A DNA stretch of 64,000 nt from Sphingomonas sp. BK235 (GTDB lineage: Bacteria > Pseudomonadota > Alphaproteobacteria > Sphingomonadales > Sphingomonadaceae): positions 496,001 through 560,000 of the forward strand of contig NZ_SLXN01000001.1 in assembly GCF_004345855.1 (NCBI RefSeq), given 5' to 3'. Position numbers and translations under genes: made by a program. Numbering within the stretch: the stretch's first letter is position 1; every line of letters begins with the position of its first letter. Below are positions 18,960-26,437 of this stretch, in pieces. The notes below the pieces were generated by a model. That model searched no databases. It was not told the DNA's origin and saw only the letters and a program-made list of their open reading frames with translations.

Positions 18960-19868
18960 TCAGGCGGCGCGCGCCACCCGCGGCGTCGCGCCGGCGCGCA
19001 CATGCTCGTCGATCGCGGCGACGATCGGGTCGATCAGTTCGGGCGGGAGCGTGTGCCCCATGCCCTCGATCTCGAGCAGCCGCGCGCCCGGGATCGCGCG
19101 CGCGGTCTCGCGCCCGCCCGCGGGGGGCACCAGCGGGTCGTCGCTGCCGTGGATCACGAGCGTCGGCGCCGCGATCGCGCGCAGCCGCTCGGTGCGGTCG
19201 CCGTCGGCCACGATCGCGGCCATCTGGCGCAGGAAGCCGGTGGGGCAGCGGTTGCGCAGCGTCTCGGCGCGGATCCGCTCCGCCATCATCGCGTCCTCCA
19301 TCGGGAAACGCCCGCTCACCGCGCGCCCCGCCATCGTGCCGTGCGCCACGATCGCCTCGATGTCGTCGCTGCGCGGATGGCGCAGCAGCAGCGCGGTGGC
19401 GCGCATCGACGGGCGCGAGCAGCCGGGATGGCCCGTGGTCGACATGATCGAGGTGAGCGAGGCGGCGCGCTCGGGCCAGCGCGCCGCCATCAGCTGCGCG
19501 ATCATCCCGCCCATCGAGGCGCCGACCAGATGCGCGCGCTCGACCCCGAGCGCGTCGAGCACGCCGACTGCGTCGGCCGCCATGTCGTCCAGCGTGTAGG
19601 GAACCGGCGGCACCCGCCCGAACTGCTTCTGCATCACCGTCCAGACGATGCTGGGCACGCCGGCATGGTCGAACTTGGTGGACAGGCCGACGTCGCGGTT
19701 GTCGAAGCGGATCACGCGATAGCCGAGCGAAGCGAGCGCCTCCACCATCGCGGTCGGCCAGCGCACCAGCTGCGCGCCCAGGCCCATGATCAGCAGGATC
19801 GCCGGCCCGTCGCGCGGGCCGCTCTCTTCCACGTCGATCTCAATCCCGTTCGCTCGTACCAGCGTCAT
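18960..19868 (-). CDS. Alpha/beta-fold hydrolase
   Basis: 302-residue hydrolase. The nucleophile elbow GASMGGMIAQ carries the Ser, the acid Asp is likely in VIHGSDDPLVP, and the catalytic His is in EGMGHTLPPE. An oxyanion-type segment LLIMGLGAQLVRWP lies near the N-terminus. This arrangement resembles small-molecule esterases and haloperoxidase-like enzymes; the substrate cannot be told. It is divergent from the marR gene with a 133-bp intergenic region, and MarR could control it. Confidence 0.8.
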   Translation of the reverse strand: MTLVRANGIEIDVEESGPRDGPAILLIMGLGAQLVRWPTAMVEALASLGYRVIRFDNRDVGLSTKFDHAGVPSIVWTVMQKQFGRVPPVPYTLDDMAADAVGVLDALGVERAHLVGASMGGMIAQLMAARWPERAASLTSIMSTTGHPGCSRPSMRATALLLRHPRSDDIEAIVAHGTMAGRAVSGRFPMEDAMMAERIRAETLRNRCPTGFLRQMAAIVADGDRTERLRAIAAPTLVIHGSDDPLVPPAGGRETARAIPGARLLEIEGMGHTLPPELIDPIVAAIDEHVRAGATPRVARAA

Positions 19869-19912
19869 CCTTCACTCCGTCCCGGGCGCGCCTCCCGCCG
19901 CACCCTCTGCCT

Positions 19913-19943
19913 GTATAATAGGCGTCATATCACCGTCACGTGA
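19913..19943. promoter_or_regulatory. Candidate promoter/operator between hydrolase and marR
   Basis: The 133-bp divergent gap holds a TATAAT hexamer (19913-19918) and the palindrome TCACGTGA (19936-19943). MarR proteins often bind palindromes in such gaps and autoregulate. The gap is visibly richer in AT than the flanking genes. No -35 match is convincing, so this is only a candidate. Confidence 0.3.
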
Positions 19944-20001
19944 ATGCAACATTTCCATCCTGGTTCCGCTGCGGGCGATCCCGTGTTAGCGCAGCAACTT
20001 C

Positions 20002-20445
20002 ATGGCCGATCGCCTTCATCTCGACCGCTTCCTGCCCTATCTGCTGTCGGTCACCTCCAACCGGGTGAGCGACCGGATCGCGCGCGCCTATGACGCGCTG
20101 TTCGGGCTATCGATCCCGGAGTGGCGGCTCATCACGCTGATCGCGGAGCATGCGCCGATCACCCAGGTCGAGCTCGGCGAGCGCAGCCGGATGGACAAGG
20201 TGACGGTGAGCCGCGCCGCGATCGCGCTGACCGGGCGCGGCCTGCTCGAGCGCAGCCCCAACGACACCGACCGGCGCTCGCACCACCTGCGGCTGAGCAC
20301 GGCGGGCGAGGCGCTGTACGCCCAGGTCGCGCCCGAGGCCAAGGCGTTGGAGCGGCGCATCTTCGGGCGCTTCACCGCGGCCGAGATCGCGCAGTTCACG
20401 GACATGCTGCGGCGGATCGACGCCGCGGTCGAGGAGGAAAGTTGA
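20002..20445 (+). CDS. MarR-family transcriptional regulator
   Basis: 147-residue winged-helix regulator. The recognition region reads ITQVELGERSRMDKVTVSRAAIALTGRGLLERSPNDTDRRSHHLRL, split here as helix-turn-helix (about 52-75) and wing (83-97), and is typical of MarR. Helices at both ends form the dimer interface. The next gene, a ROK sugar kinase, starts directly after its stop codon, so both are co-transcribed. The effector is unknown; the partner suggests a sugar or its phosphate, or the regulator may act on the divergent hydrolase. Confidence 0.88.
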   Translation: MADRLHLDRFLPYLLSVTSNRVSDRIARAYDALFGLSIPEWRLITLIAEHAPITQVELGERSRMDKVTVSRAAIALTGRGLLERSPNDTDRRSHHLRLSTAGEALYAQVAPEAKALERRIFGRFTAAEIAQFTDMLRRIDAAVEEES

Positions 20446-21360
20446 ATGGCGCAATTGCCGCTGATCGCGGGCGTTGAACTCGGCGGGACGAAGTGCATCG
20501 CGGTGCTGTCGCGCGGTCCCGACGCGATCCTGGAGGAAGTGCGCGTTCCCACCACGCGGCCGGAGGAGACGCTGCCCGCGCTCGAGGCGGCGCTCGACCA
20601 GTGGCGCGGTGTCGAGGGGATCGGCGTGGCGAGTTTCGGCCCGGTGTCGATCGATCCGCACTCGGGCGATTACGGCAGGATCACCTCCACCCCCAAGCCG
20701 CACTGGGCGAACACCGACATCGCGCGGCGCCTCGGCGCGCGCTATGGCGTGCCGGTCGGCTTCCACAGCGACGTCGTCGGCGCGGCGCTGGCGGAGGCGC
20801 GCTGGGGCGCGGGGCAGGGGCTGCCCGACCTCGCTTATGTCACGGTCGGCACGGGCGTGGGCGCGGGCATGATCGCGCACGGCCGCCCGGTGGACGGACT
20901 GACCCATTCCGAGTTCGGCCATATCCGCCCACCGCGCCTCGCCGGGGACGACTGGACCGGCGCCTGCCCCTATCATGGCGCCTGTGTCGAGGGGCTCGCG
21001 TCGGGACCGGCGATCGCGGCGCGGACGGGGATCAAGGGCGAGGACCTCGCCGCCGATCACCCGGCATGGGAGACGGTGGTCGGCGCGCTGTCGACGCTGT
21101 TCGCGACGCTGACGCTCACCGGCGTGCCGCGCCGGATCGTGCTGGGCGGCGGGGTGATGGTGGGCAACCCCTGGCTGCTGCCGCGGCTGCGCGCGGCGAC
21201 CGCGGCGAACCTCAACGGCTATGTCGCGCTGCCCGAGGTGACGGACATGGACACGTTCATCGTCCCCGCGGCGCTGGGCGGTAACGCCGGGCCGCTCGGC
21301 GCGGTGCTGCTGGGTGCGCTGGCGGTGGAGGACCGGCTTGGCGCTGCGGTAGCGGGGTGA
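20446..21360 (+). CDS. ROK-family sugar kinase, probably fructokinase
   Basis: 304-residue ROK kinase phosphorylating a hexose, likely fructose. N-terminal phosphate loop GVELGGTKC (8-16), the sugar-binding region with the catalytic Asp in HSDVVGAALAEARWGAG, and the zinc-binding ROK signature with CPYHGACVEGLASGPA. The overall pattern (PKPHWANTDI and the long loop before the CPYHG motif) fits the bacterial ScrK/GmuE fructokinase group. It starts at the base after the marR stop. ROK kinases of this size lack the DNA-binding domain seen in ROK repressors. Confidence 0.85.
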   Translation: MAQLPLIAGVELGGTKCIAVLSRGPDAILEEVRVPTTRPEETLPALEAALDQWRGVEGIGVASFGPVSIDPHSGDYGRITSTPKPHWANTDIARRLGARYGVPVGFHSDVVGAALAEARWGAGQGLPDLAYVTVGTGVGAGMIAHGRPVDGLTHSEFGHIRPPRLAGDDWTGACPYHGACVEGLASGPAIAARTGIKGEDLAADHPAWETVVGALSTLFATLTLTGVPRRIVLGGGVMVGNPWLLPRLRAATAANLNGYVALPEVTDMDTFIVPAALGGNAGPLGAVLLGALAVEDRLGAAVAG

Positions 21361-21382
21361 AGCCGGCGCTCGCCTGATCCGT

Positions 21383-21413
21383 CCGCCGCCCCGGCGCGAC
21401 GCCGGAACGGCGG
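21383..21413. terminator. Bidirectional hairpin between convergent genes
   Basis: Nested inverted repeats CCGCCG...CGGCGG enclosing CCGGCG-CGA-CGCCGG in the 100-bp gap between the convergent sugar kinase and shikimate dehydrogenase-like genes. Position and symmetry suit a shared terminator; no T-tract. Confidence 0.45.
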
Positions 21414-21460
21414 CATCGCCCGCGGCCTCTGCTTAGGGGTGCGCAGGGCCGCGTGCCCCG

Positions 21461-22270
21461 TCACGCCGACAGCGCATAGGCCTCCGCCGCGGCCACCTGC
21501 GCGTCGCTCGGCCGTTGCCCGGTGTAGAGCACGAACTGCTCGAGCGCCTGGAGCGTGGCGATCTCCGCGCCCGTGACCACGCGCTTGCCGAGCGCGCGCG
21601 CGAGCCGCAGCAGCGGCGTCTCGACCGGCTTGGCGACGACGTCGATCACCACCTCGGCGGCTTCGACCTGCGCGCGGGTGAAGGCGAGCGCCTCCGCGTC
21701 CGCCCCTGTCATGCCCAGCGGGGTGACGTTGACCAGCACCGGCGCGCGGAGCGACGCGCCCTCGGCATGCCAGTCGCAGCCTAGTGCGGCGGCCAGCGCG
21801 CGTCCCTTGGCCTCGTTGCGCGCGACGATCACGCCCCCCGCGAAACCCGCGTCGACCAGGGCGGTCGCGGTCGCCTTGGCCATGCCGCCGCTGCCGCGCA
21901 GCACGAAGCGCGCGCGGGCGAGCGGCTCGACCAGCGCGCGGACCGCGCTGTAATCGGTGTTGTAGCCCAGCAACGTGCCGTGGTCGTTGACGATCGTGTT
22001 GACGCTGTCGATCGCCGCGGCCGAGTCGCGCAGCCCGTCGAGCAGCGGGATGACGTCCTCCTTGAACGGCATCGACACCGCGCAGCCGCGGATATCGAGC
22101 GCGCGGATGCCGCGCACCGCGCCCTCCAGGTCGGTGGTGGTGAAGGCCTTGTAGACATAATCGAGTCCGAGCGCGTCATAGAGGTGGTTCTGGAAACGCG
22201 AGCCGAAGGTGCCGGGCCGCGCGGCGAGCGACATGCACAGGCGGGTGGCGGGGCCGATCGGTGGCTTCAT
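21461..22270 (-). CDS. Shikimate dehydrogenase-like protein, HI0607 type
   Basis: 269-residue NADP-dependent dehydrogenase that resembles Haemophilus HI0607 (shikimate dehydrogenase-like, SDHL) rather than canonical AroE. The N-terminal substrate domain has CMSLAARPGTFGSRFQN and the catalytic Lys in CAVSMPFKED. The Asp partner is in LLGYNTDYSA. The cofactor domain has GSGGMAKAT and ARNEAKG. The conserved tail is LQALEQFVLYTGQRPSD. HI0607-type enzymes reduce dehydroshikimate slowly, so the true substrate may differ. Start ATG 22270 has a CAGGAG ribosome-binding site 8 nt upstream. Confidence 0.85.
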   Translation of the reverse strand: MKPPIGPATRLCMSLAARPGTFGSRFQNHLYDALGLDYVYKAFTTTDLEGAVRGIRALDIRGCAVSMPFKEDVIPLLDGLRDSAAAIDSVNTIVNDHGTLLGYNTDYSAVRALVEPLARARFVLRGSGGMAKATATALVDAGFAGGVIVARNEAKGRALAAALGCDWHAEGASLRAPVLVNVTPLGMTGADAEALAFTRAQVEAAEVVIDVVAKPVETPLLRLARALGKRVVTGAEIATLQALEQFVLYTGQRPSDAQVAAAEAYALSA

Positions 22271-22354
22271 GGGTGATTCTCCTGGTCTGCGCGTGCCGAT
22301 AGCCGATGCCTGGGGTGCTGGCCGAATCCTCGATCTGCGCGGGCGACCGCGGCG

Positions 22355-22375
22355 ACGCAGACGATCCTGCGTTTT
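22355..22375 (+). terminator. Small hairpin with T-run in the queH leader
   Basis: ACGCAG-6 nt-CTGCGT followed by TTT, on the queH strand 73 bp before its start codon. It looks like a weak intrinsic terminator and could attenuate queH; no recognisable preQ1 riboswitch core was found in the 177-bp gap. Confidence 0.25.
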
Positions 22376-22447
22376 CTCCCGCGGCAGAGGGCGGCGAGCC
22401 GCACCGGTGCGATGACTCACGCGGCGCGATCGGCTAAGCGAGGCGGT

Positions 22448-23110
22448 ATGACGACCGACCTGCAACGACCGATCCTCACGCCCCCGAACGGTGCCAAAAA
22501 GGTATTGCTCCATTCCTGCTGCGCGCCCTGTTCGGGCGAGGTGATGGAGGCGATGACCGCGAGCGGGATCGATTATACGATCTTCTTCTACAATCCCAAC
22601 ATCCACCCCAAGGAGGAATATGTCCTCCGCAAGGAAGAGAATATCCGCTTCGCCGAGGCGCATGGCGTGCCCTTCGTCGACGCCGATTACGACACCGCGC
22701 ATTGGTTCAAGCGCGCGCGCGGGATGGAGTGGGAGCCCGAGCGCGGCATCCGCTGCACGATGTGCTTCGACATGCGTTTCGAGCGGACCGCTTTGTACGC
22801 GCACGAGAACGGCTTCCCAGTGATCACCTCGTCGCTGGGGATCTCGCGCTGGAAGAACATGGCGCAGATCAACGATTGCGGCGAGCGCGCGGCGGCGCAT
22901 TATCCCGGGATCGATTACTGGACCTTCAACTGGCGCAAGGGCGGCGGCGGGGCGCGGATGATCGAGATCTCCAAGCGCGAGCATTTCTACCAGCAGGAAT
23001 ATTGCGGCTGCGTCTACTCGCTGCGCGACACCAACGCGCACCGCGTGTCGCAGGGGCGCGAGGAGATCCGCATCGGCGAACTCTATTACGGCGACGCGCC
23101 GAAGGAGTGA
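22448..23110 (+). CDS. queH: QueH epoxyqueuosine reductase
   Basis: 220-residue enzyme of the final queuosine step, converting epoxyqueuosine to queuosine in tRNA with GUN anticodons. It is the non-orthologous alternative to QueG. The cysteine pattern that binds the Fe4S4 cluster and accessory iron is present: HSCCAPCSG (Cys24, Cys25, Cys28) and [11 protein letters not shown] (Cys103, Cys106). The segments [12 protein letters not shown] and [14 protein letters not shown] are typical of the family (formerly DUF208). Length is normal. A strong hairpin follows the stop. Confidence 0.93.
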   Translation: MTTDLQRPILTPPNGAKKVLLHSCCAPCSGEVMEAMTASGIDYTIFFYNPNIHPKEEYVLRKEENIRFAEAHGVPFVDADYDTAHWFKRARGMEWEPERGIRCTMCFDMRFERTALYAHENGFPVITSSLGISRWKNMAQINDCGERAAAHYPGIDYWTFNWRKGGGGARMIEISKREHFYQQEYCGCVYSLRDTNAHRVSQGREEIRIGELYYGDAPKE

Positions 23111-23143
23111 TGGACCATTCTCCCCGCTCGCGGGGAGGGTCCA
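23111..23143 (+). terminator. Hairpin after queH
   Basis: Begins at the base after the queH stop codon. CTCCCCGC-TC-GCGGGGAG is extended by TGGACC/GGTCCA with a 3-nt bulge, giving 14 paired bases. No T-run follows, but stability and position fit termination or 3'-end protection. Confidence 0.6.
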
Positions 23144-23240
23144 GGGCGCCGCCTCCGACTGGTTCGCGGTCATCATTAACGCTTCGTCCACCTCGCGCTG
23201 GCATGCCCTGCGTCGAAACAATGGGGGACGAAGCGGCGAC

Positions 23241-23951
23241 ATGCGCGTACTCGCGATGGCATCGCAGAAGGGCGGATCGGGCAAGACCACGCTCTCGGGG
23301 CATCTGGCGGTGCAGGCGCAGCGCGCCGGCGCCGGACCGGTGGTGCTGATCGACATCGATCCGCAGGGCTCGCTGGCGGATTGGTGGAACGAGCGGCAGG
23401 ACGAATTTCCCGCCTTCGCCCAGACCATCGTGTCGCGCCTCGCCGCCGACCTGGAGGCGCTGCGCGCGCAGGGCTTCAAGCTGGCGGTGATCGACACGCC
23501 GCCCGCGATCACCATGGCGATTCAAAGCGTCGTCCAGGTCGCCGAGCTGATCGTGATCCCGACGCGTCCGAGCCCGCACGACCTGCGCGCGGTCGGCGCC
23601 ACCGTCGATCTCTGCGAGCGCTCGGGCAAGCCGCTGCTGTTCGTCGTCAACGCCGCCACGCCCAAAGCGCGGATCACCTCGGACGCGGCGATCGCGCTGT
23701 CGCAGCACGGCACGGTCGCGCCGATCACGATCCATCAGCGCACCGACTTCGCCGCGTCGATGATCGACGGACGCACCGTGATGGAGGTCGACCCGAAGGG
23801 CCGCTCCGCCGCCGAGATCGCCGAATTGTGGAGCTATGTCTCCGATCGGTTGGAGAAGAACTTCCGCCGCACCGTCTTCGCCGCGCCCAAGCCGGGCGCG
23901 ACGCCGGCGCGGCCGCAGGGGGCGGGCTTCGGCCGCCGCGTGGTGGCCTGA
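23241..23951 (+). CDS. ParA-family ATPase (orphan)
   Basis: 236-residue ParA/MinD-type ATPase. Deviant Walker A QKGGSGKTT (9-17), Walker A' DIDPQGSLADWW, and Walker B region LAVIDTPPAI. It lacks the N-terminal DNA-binding domain of P1-type ParA. The C-terminus has a basic Pro/Gly-rich tail after about residue 210. It is not beside parB or the replication origin; instead the next gene overlaps it as TGATG and codes for a small RHH-like protein, then a TPR-SPOR protein. Such ParA proteins position DNA, chemoreceptor arrays or other cargo; which one here is unknown. Confidence 0.85.
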   Translation: MRVLAMASQKGGSGKTTLSGHLAVQAQRAGAGPVVLIDIDPQGSLADWWNERQDEFPAFAQTIVSRLAADLEALRAQGFKLAVIDTPPAITMAIQSVVQVAELIVIPTRPSPHDLRAVGATVDLCERSGKPLLFVVNAATPKARITSDAAIALSQHGTVAPITIHQRTDFAASMIDGRTVMEVDPKGRSAAEIAELWSYVSDRLEKNFRRTVFAAPKPGATPARPQGAGFGRRVVA

Positions 23952-24337
23952 TGTTCGGGACCAAGCCGATGGCCGCGCTCAGCGCCGGGCTGCTCGCGCG
24001 CAAGGGCCAGGCGCGTCCGGCGATGCGCCGCGCCGACACCTTCACCGCGCTGGCGACGGCGGGCGATGATCTCGGCTGGAACGACATGGGCGAGACGACG
24101 CCCGCCACGCTGCCCCCGGTGCTCGCCGCGCGCGAGCGGCTCGCCGCCGCGGTGGTGACGCCGGCCGCTCACGCGGTGACGCTCGCGCCGGGCAAGCGCG
24201 TCGCCTTCACGCTGCGGCTCGACAGCGAGCGCCACCTCCGCCTCAGGCTCGCCGCCGCCGCGCGCGGGATGTCGGCGCAGGCGCTGCTGACCGAGGCACT
24301 CGACCGGATCGCTCCCGTACCGGCCGACGCGGCGTGA
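23951..24337 (+). CDS. Small protein with ribbon-helix-helix-like C-terminus
   Basis: 128 residues. The first ~85 residues are low-complexity and probably disordered. Residues about 92-118 (VAFTLRLDSERHLRLRLAAA, then RGMSAQALLTEALD) have the strand-helix-helix pattern of MetJ/Arc-type ribbon-helix-helix proteins, often the DNA-binding partner of small ParA ATPases. ATG overlaps the parA stop (TGATG) and its own stop overlaps the next start (GTGA), so the three proteins are coupled. The RHH call is by eye and moderate. Confidence 0.6.
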   Translation: MFGTKPMAALSAGLLARKGQARPAMRRADTFTALATAGDDLGWNDMGETTPATLPPVLAARERLAAAVVTPAAHAVTLAPGKRVAFTLRLDSERHLRLRLAAAARGMSAQALLTEALDRIAPVPADAA

Positions 24338-25545
24338 GACGCGTCGCGCTGATCGCCGCGCTGGCGGTGACGTTGCTCGGTGCGGGACTGGCCGAGCTGG
24401 TCGTCCCCGCTGCGGCGTCGAACGACTCGGCCGCGCGTGACGCCGACGCGGCGCGTCACGCCGACCGCGCGCGGCGTGCCATCGCCAAGCGGCGCTGGGT
24501 CCAGGCGGTGCGCGAGGCCGAGGTCGCGGTCGCCGACGCGCCGACCGACGCGGCGCATCGCCGCCTGCTCGGAATCGCCTATCTGCGTGCGGGCCGGTTC
24601 GGCTCGGCGGCACAGGCGTTCGACGACGCGCTGTCGCTGCGCCCCGACGATCCCGCCGCGGCGCTCCACCTCGCGCTCGCGCAGATTGCGACGGGGGCGT
24701 GGGAACGCGCGCGCGCGACGCTCGCCGCCCATGCGGAGGGGATCGCCGCGTCCGATCGCGGGCTCGCGCTCGCGCTCGCCGGCGATCTGCCCGGCGCGCT
24801 CCAGCTCCTGATGCCCGCGGTGCGCGCGCCCGAGGCCGACGCCAAGACGCGGCAGAACCTCGCTTTCACCCTCGCGCTCGCGGGACAATGGCCGCAGGCG
24901 CGGGCGCTCGCGGGCTATGACCTCGCCCCCGACGTCGCCGAGAAGCGGCTCGCCAGCTGGGCCGCGCTCGCCCAGCCGCGTGCCGCCTCGGATCAGGTCG
25001 CCGCTTTGCTGGGGATCACGCCGGCGGACGATCCCGGCCAGCCGCTGACGCTCGCGCTGGTCGCGCCGGTGTCGGTCACGCCCGCCTTGGGCCTCATGAC
25101 GGCGGTGACCCAGATCGTCCCGCCGGTCGCGCCGATCATCTCCCAGATCGTCCCGCCGCCCGCGCCCACGCTCGTGCCGCCCGAGGCGGCGGCGGCGCCC
25201 ATCTCGCCGGTGGCGGTGCCGCGCCGCGCCGCGCCGGCCGGACCGCGCCCGCTGACGCCGGGTATCTATTACGTCCAGCTCGGCGCCTATGAGAATGCGG
25301 CGGTCGCGCACGACGGGTGGCGCGGCGCGCTGCGCCGCTGGCCGGTGCTGGGGCGGTGGCGGCCGACCGGTATTCCGGCCGGGGGCGGCGTCTCGCTCTA
25401 CCGGCTCTCGGTCGGCGCGATCGCGCGCGCCGACGCGATCCTGCTGTGCCGGGGTTATCGCGCACGCGGCGGGCGCTGCTTCGTCCGCACCGCGGCGGGT
25501 GACCGGCCGGCACCGTGGCGCGGGGTGCGACTGGCCGCGCGCTAA
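24334..25545 (+). CDS. TPR and SPOR domain protein
   Basis: 403 residues starting with GTG. An N-terminal hydrophobic segment (about 3-28) is a signal peptide or anchor. Helical repeats from about 40 to 210 include TPR-like units (AHRRLLGIAYLRAGRFGSAA, LHLALAQIATGAWERARATL). A Pro/Ala-rich linker spans about 235-305, and the last 94 residues form a SPOR domain (GIYYVQLGAYENAAVAHDGW...LYRLSVG, split here), which binds denuded peptidoglycan glycans at the septum. Role in division or cell-pole envelope is likely. It is coupled to the ParA and RHH-like genes by a GTGA overlap. Confidence 0.78.
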   Translation: MRRVALIAALAVTLLGAGLAELVVPAAASNDSAARDADAARHADRARRAIAKRRWVQAVREAEVAVADAPTDAAHRRLLGIAYLRAGRFGSAAQAFDDALSLRPDDPAAALHLALAQIATGAWERARATLAAHAEGIAASDRGLALALAGDLPGALQLLMPAVRAPEADAKTRQNLAFTLALAGQWPQARALAGYDLAPDVAEKRLASWAALAQPRAASDQVAALLGITPADDPGQPLTLALVAPVSVTPALGLMTAVTQIVPPVAPIISQIVPPPAPTLVPPEAAAAPISPVAVPRRAAPAGPRPLTPGIYYVQLGAYENAAVAHDGWRGALRRWPVLGRWRPTGIPAGGGVSLYRLSVGAIARADAILLCRGYRARGGRCFVRTAAGDRPAPWRGVRLAAR

Positions 25546-25577
25546 ACAGCTATGTAGATGGAACACCGACACTTTTT

Positions 25578-25596
25578 GTTCGTTGGCGTAACGAAC
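25578..25596. promoter_or_regulatory. Inverted repeat operator candidate before the carbohydrate locus
   Basis: GTTCGTT-GGCGT-AACGAAC, two perfect 7-bp arms with a 5-bp spacer, 20 bp before the methyltransferase start. Size and symmetry suit a dimeric repressor (LacI, GntR or TetR type). A related CGAACGTTCG palindrome with nearby GTAAC lies before the sugar transporter genes at 63369-63378. Confidence 0.45.
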
Positions 25597-25615
25597 CGAG
25601 GGTGAAGGGGAACGG

Positions 25616-26407
25616 ATGCCATCTGCCGGGGAGGGGCTGCGCGAGCGGGTCGACGCGCTCGCGCCATGGTTTCACAACATCGATCTCGGCGGCGGGCTGA
25701 CCACCGCGCCCGATCACTTCCTCGGCGACTATCCGCGCGAGAAGTTCGCCGCCTTCGCCAGCTGCGTGCCCGACGATCTCACCGGCAAGTCGGTGCTCGA
25801 CATCGGCTGCAACGCGGGTTTCTACTCGGTCGAGATGAAGCGGCGCGGTGCGGCGCGCGTCGTCGGGATCGACTGGGACGAGCGCTATCTCGCCCAGGCG
25901 CGGCTCGCCACCGAGACGCTCGGCTACGGTGACAGCGTCGAGTTCCGCCAGCTCTCCGTCTATGACGTGGCGACGCTGGGCGAGCGCTTCGACCTCGTGA
26001 TCTTCATGGGGGTGCTCTACCACCTGCGCCACCCGTTGCTCGCGCTCGACCTGATCCGCGAGCATGTCGCGCGCGACCTGATGCTGTTCCAGACGATGCA
26101 ACAGGGCTCGACCGGGCTCAGCGACGTGCCGGAGGATCATCCCTTCTTCCTGCCCGGCACCTATACGCCGCCAGCCTATTTCGATGATCCGGCCTATCCG
26201 AAGATGCACTTCATCGAGCGCCGTTTCGCGGGTGACTGGACCAATTGGTGGGCGCCCAACCGCGCCTGCTCGGAGGCGATGCTGCGCGCCGCGGGCTTCA
26301 CCGTGGTGGCGCACCCGCAGGACGACGTCTATCTCTGCCGCGTCGCCGACGTGCCCTATGCGCAGCATGGGCCCGCCGCCGTCTATCCGGCCCAGCCGCG
26401 TGCATAA
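25616..26407 (+). CDS. SAM-dependent methyltransferase, CmoB-like fold (TIGR04290 type)
   Basis: 263-residue class I methyltransferase. SAM-binding motif I is SVLDIGCNAGFYS (59-71), motif II VVGIDWDE, and the post-I region has FDLVIFMGVLYHLRHPL. The N-terminal WFHNIDLGGGLTT and overall plan recall CmoB, the tRNA-wobble carboxymethyltransferase, but the protein is shorter. It matches my memory of the TIGR04290 family, whose members lie beside a glycosidase, a zinc-type dehydrogenase and a Gfo/Idh/MocA oxidoreductase, as here. Substrate unknown; a sugar or glycolipid is plausible. Start has a GAAGGGG site. Confidence 0.8.
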   Translation: MPSAGEGLRERVDALAPWFHNIDLGGGLTTAPDHFLGDYPREKFAAFASCVPDDLTGKSVLDIGCNAGFYSVEMKRRGAARVVGIDWDERYLAQARLATETLGYGDSVEFRQLSVYDVATLGERFDLVIFMGVLYHLRHPLLALDLIREHVARDLMLFQTMQQGSTGLSDVPEDHPFFLPGTYTPPAYFDDPAYPKMHFIERRFAGDWTNWWAPNRACSEAMLRAAGFTVVAHPQDDVYLCRVADVPYAQHGPAAVYPAQPRA

Positions 26408-26437
26408 AGCAGCCACGAGCGTGAGGGGAATGAGCGC

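Noticed and set aside
17706-19943. 745-residue plus-strand frame over the YcaQ-like and hydrolase genes
   Set aside because: Arg/Ala/His-rich shadow without domains; both minus-strand genes have clear motifs and ribosome-binding sites.
22271-22447. preQ1 riboswitch ahead of queH
   Set aside because: The gap has only a 6-bp hairpin with a short T-run; no A-rich tail or conserved preQ1 core could be found.
25578-25596. LexA box (GTTC-N7-GTTC)
   Set aside because: The element is an inverted repeat and the second GTTC is not at the required distance.
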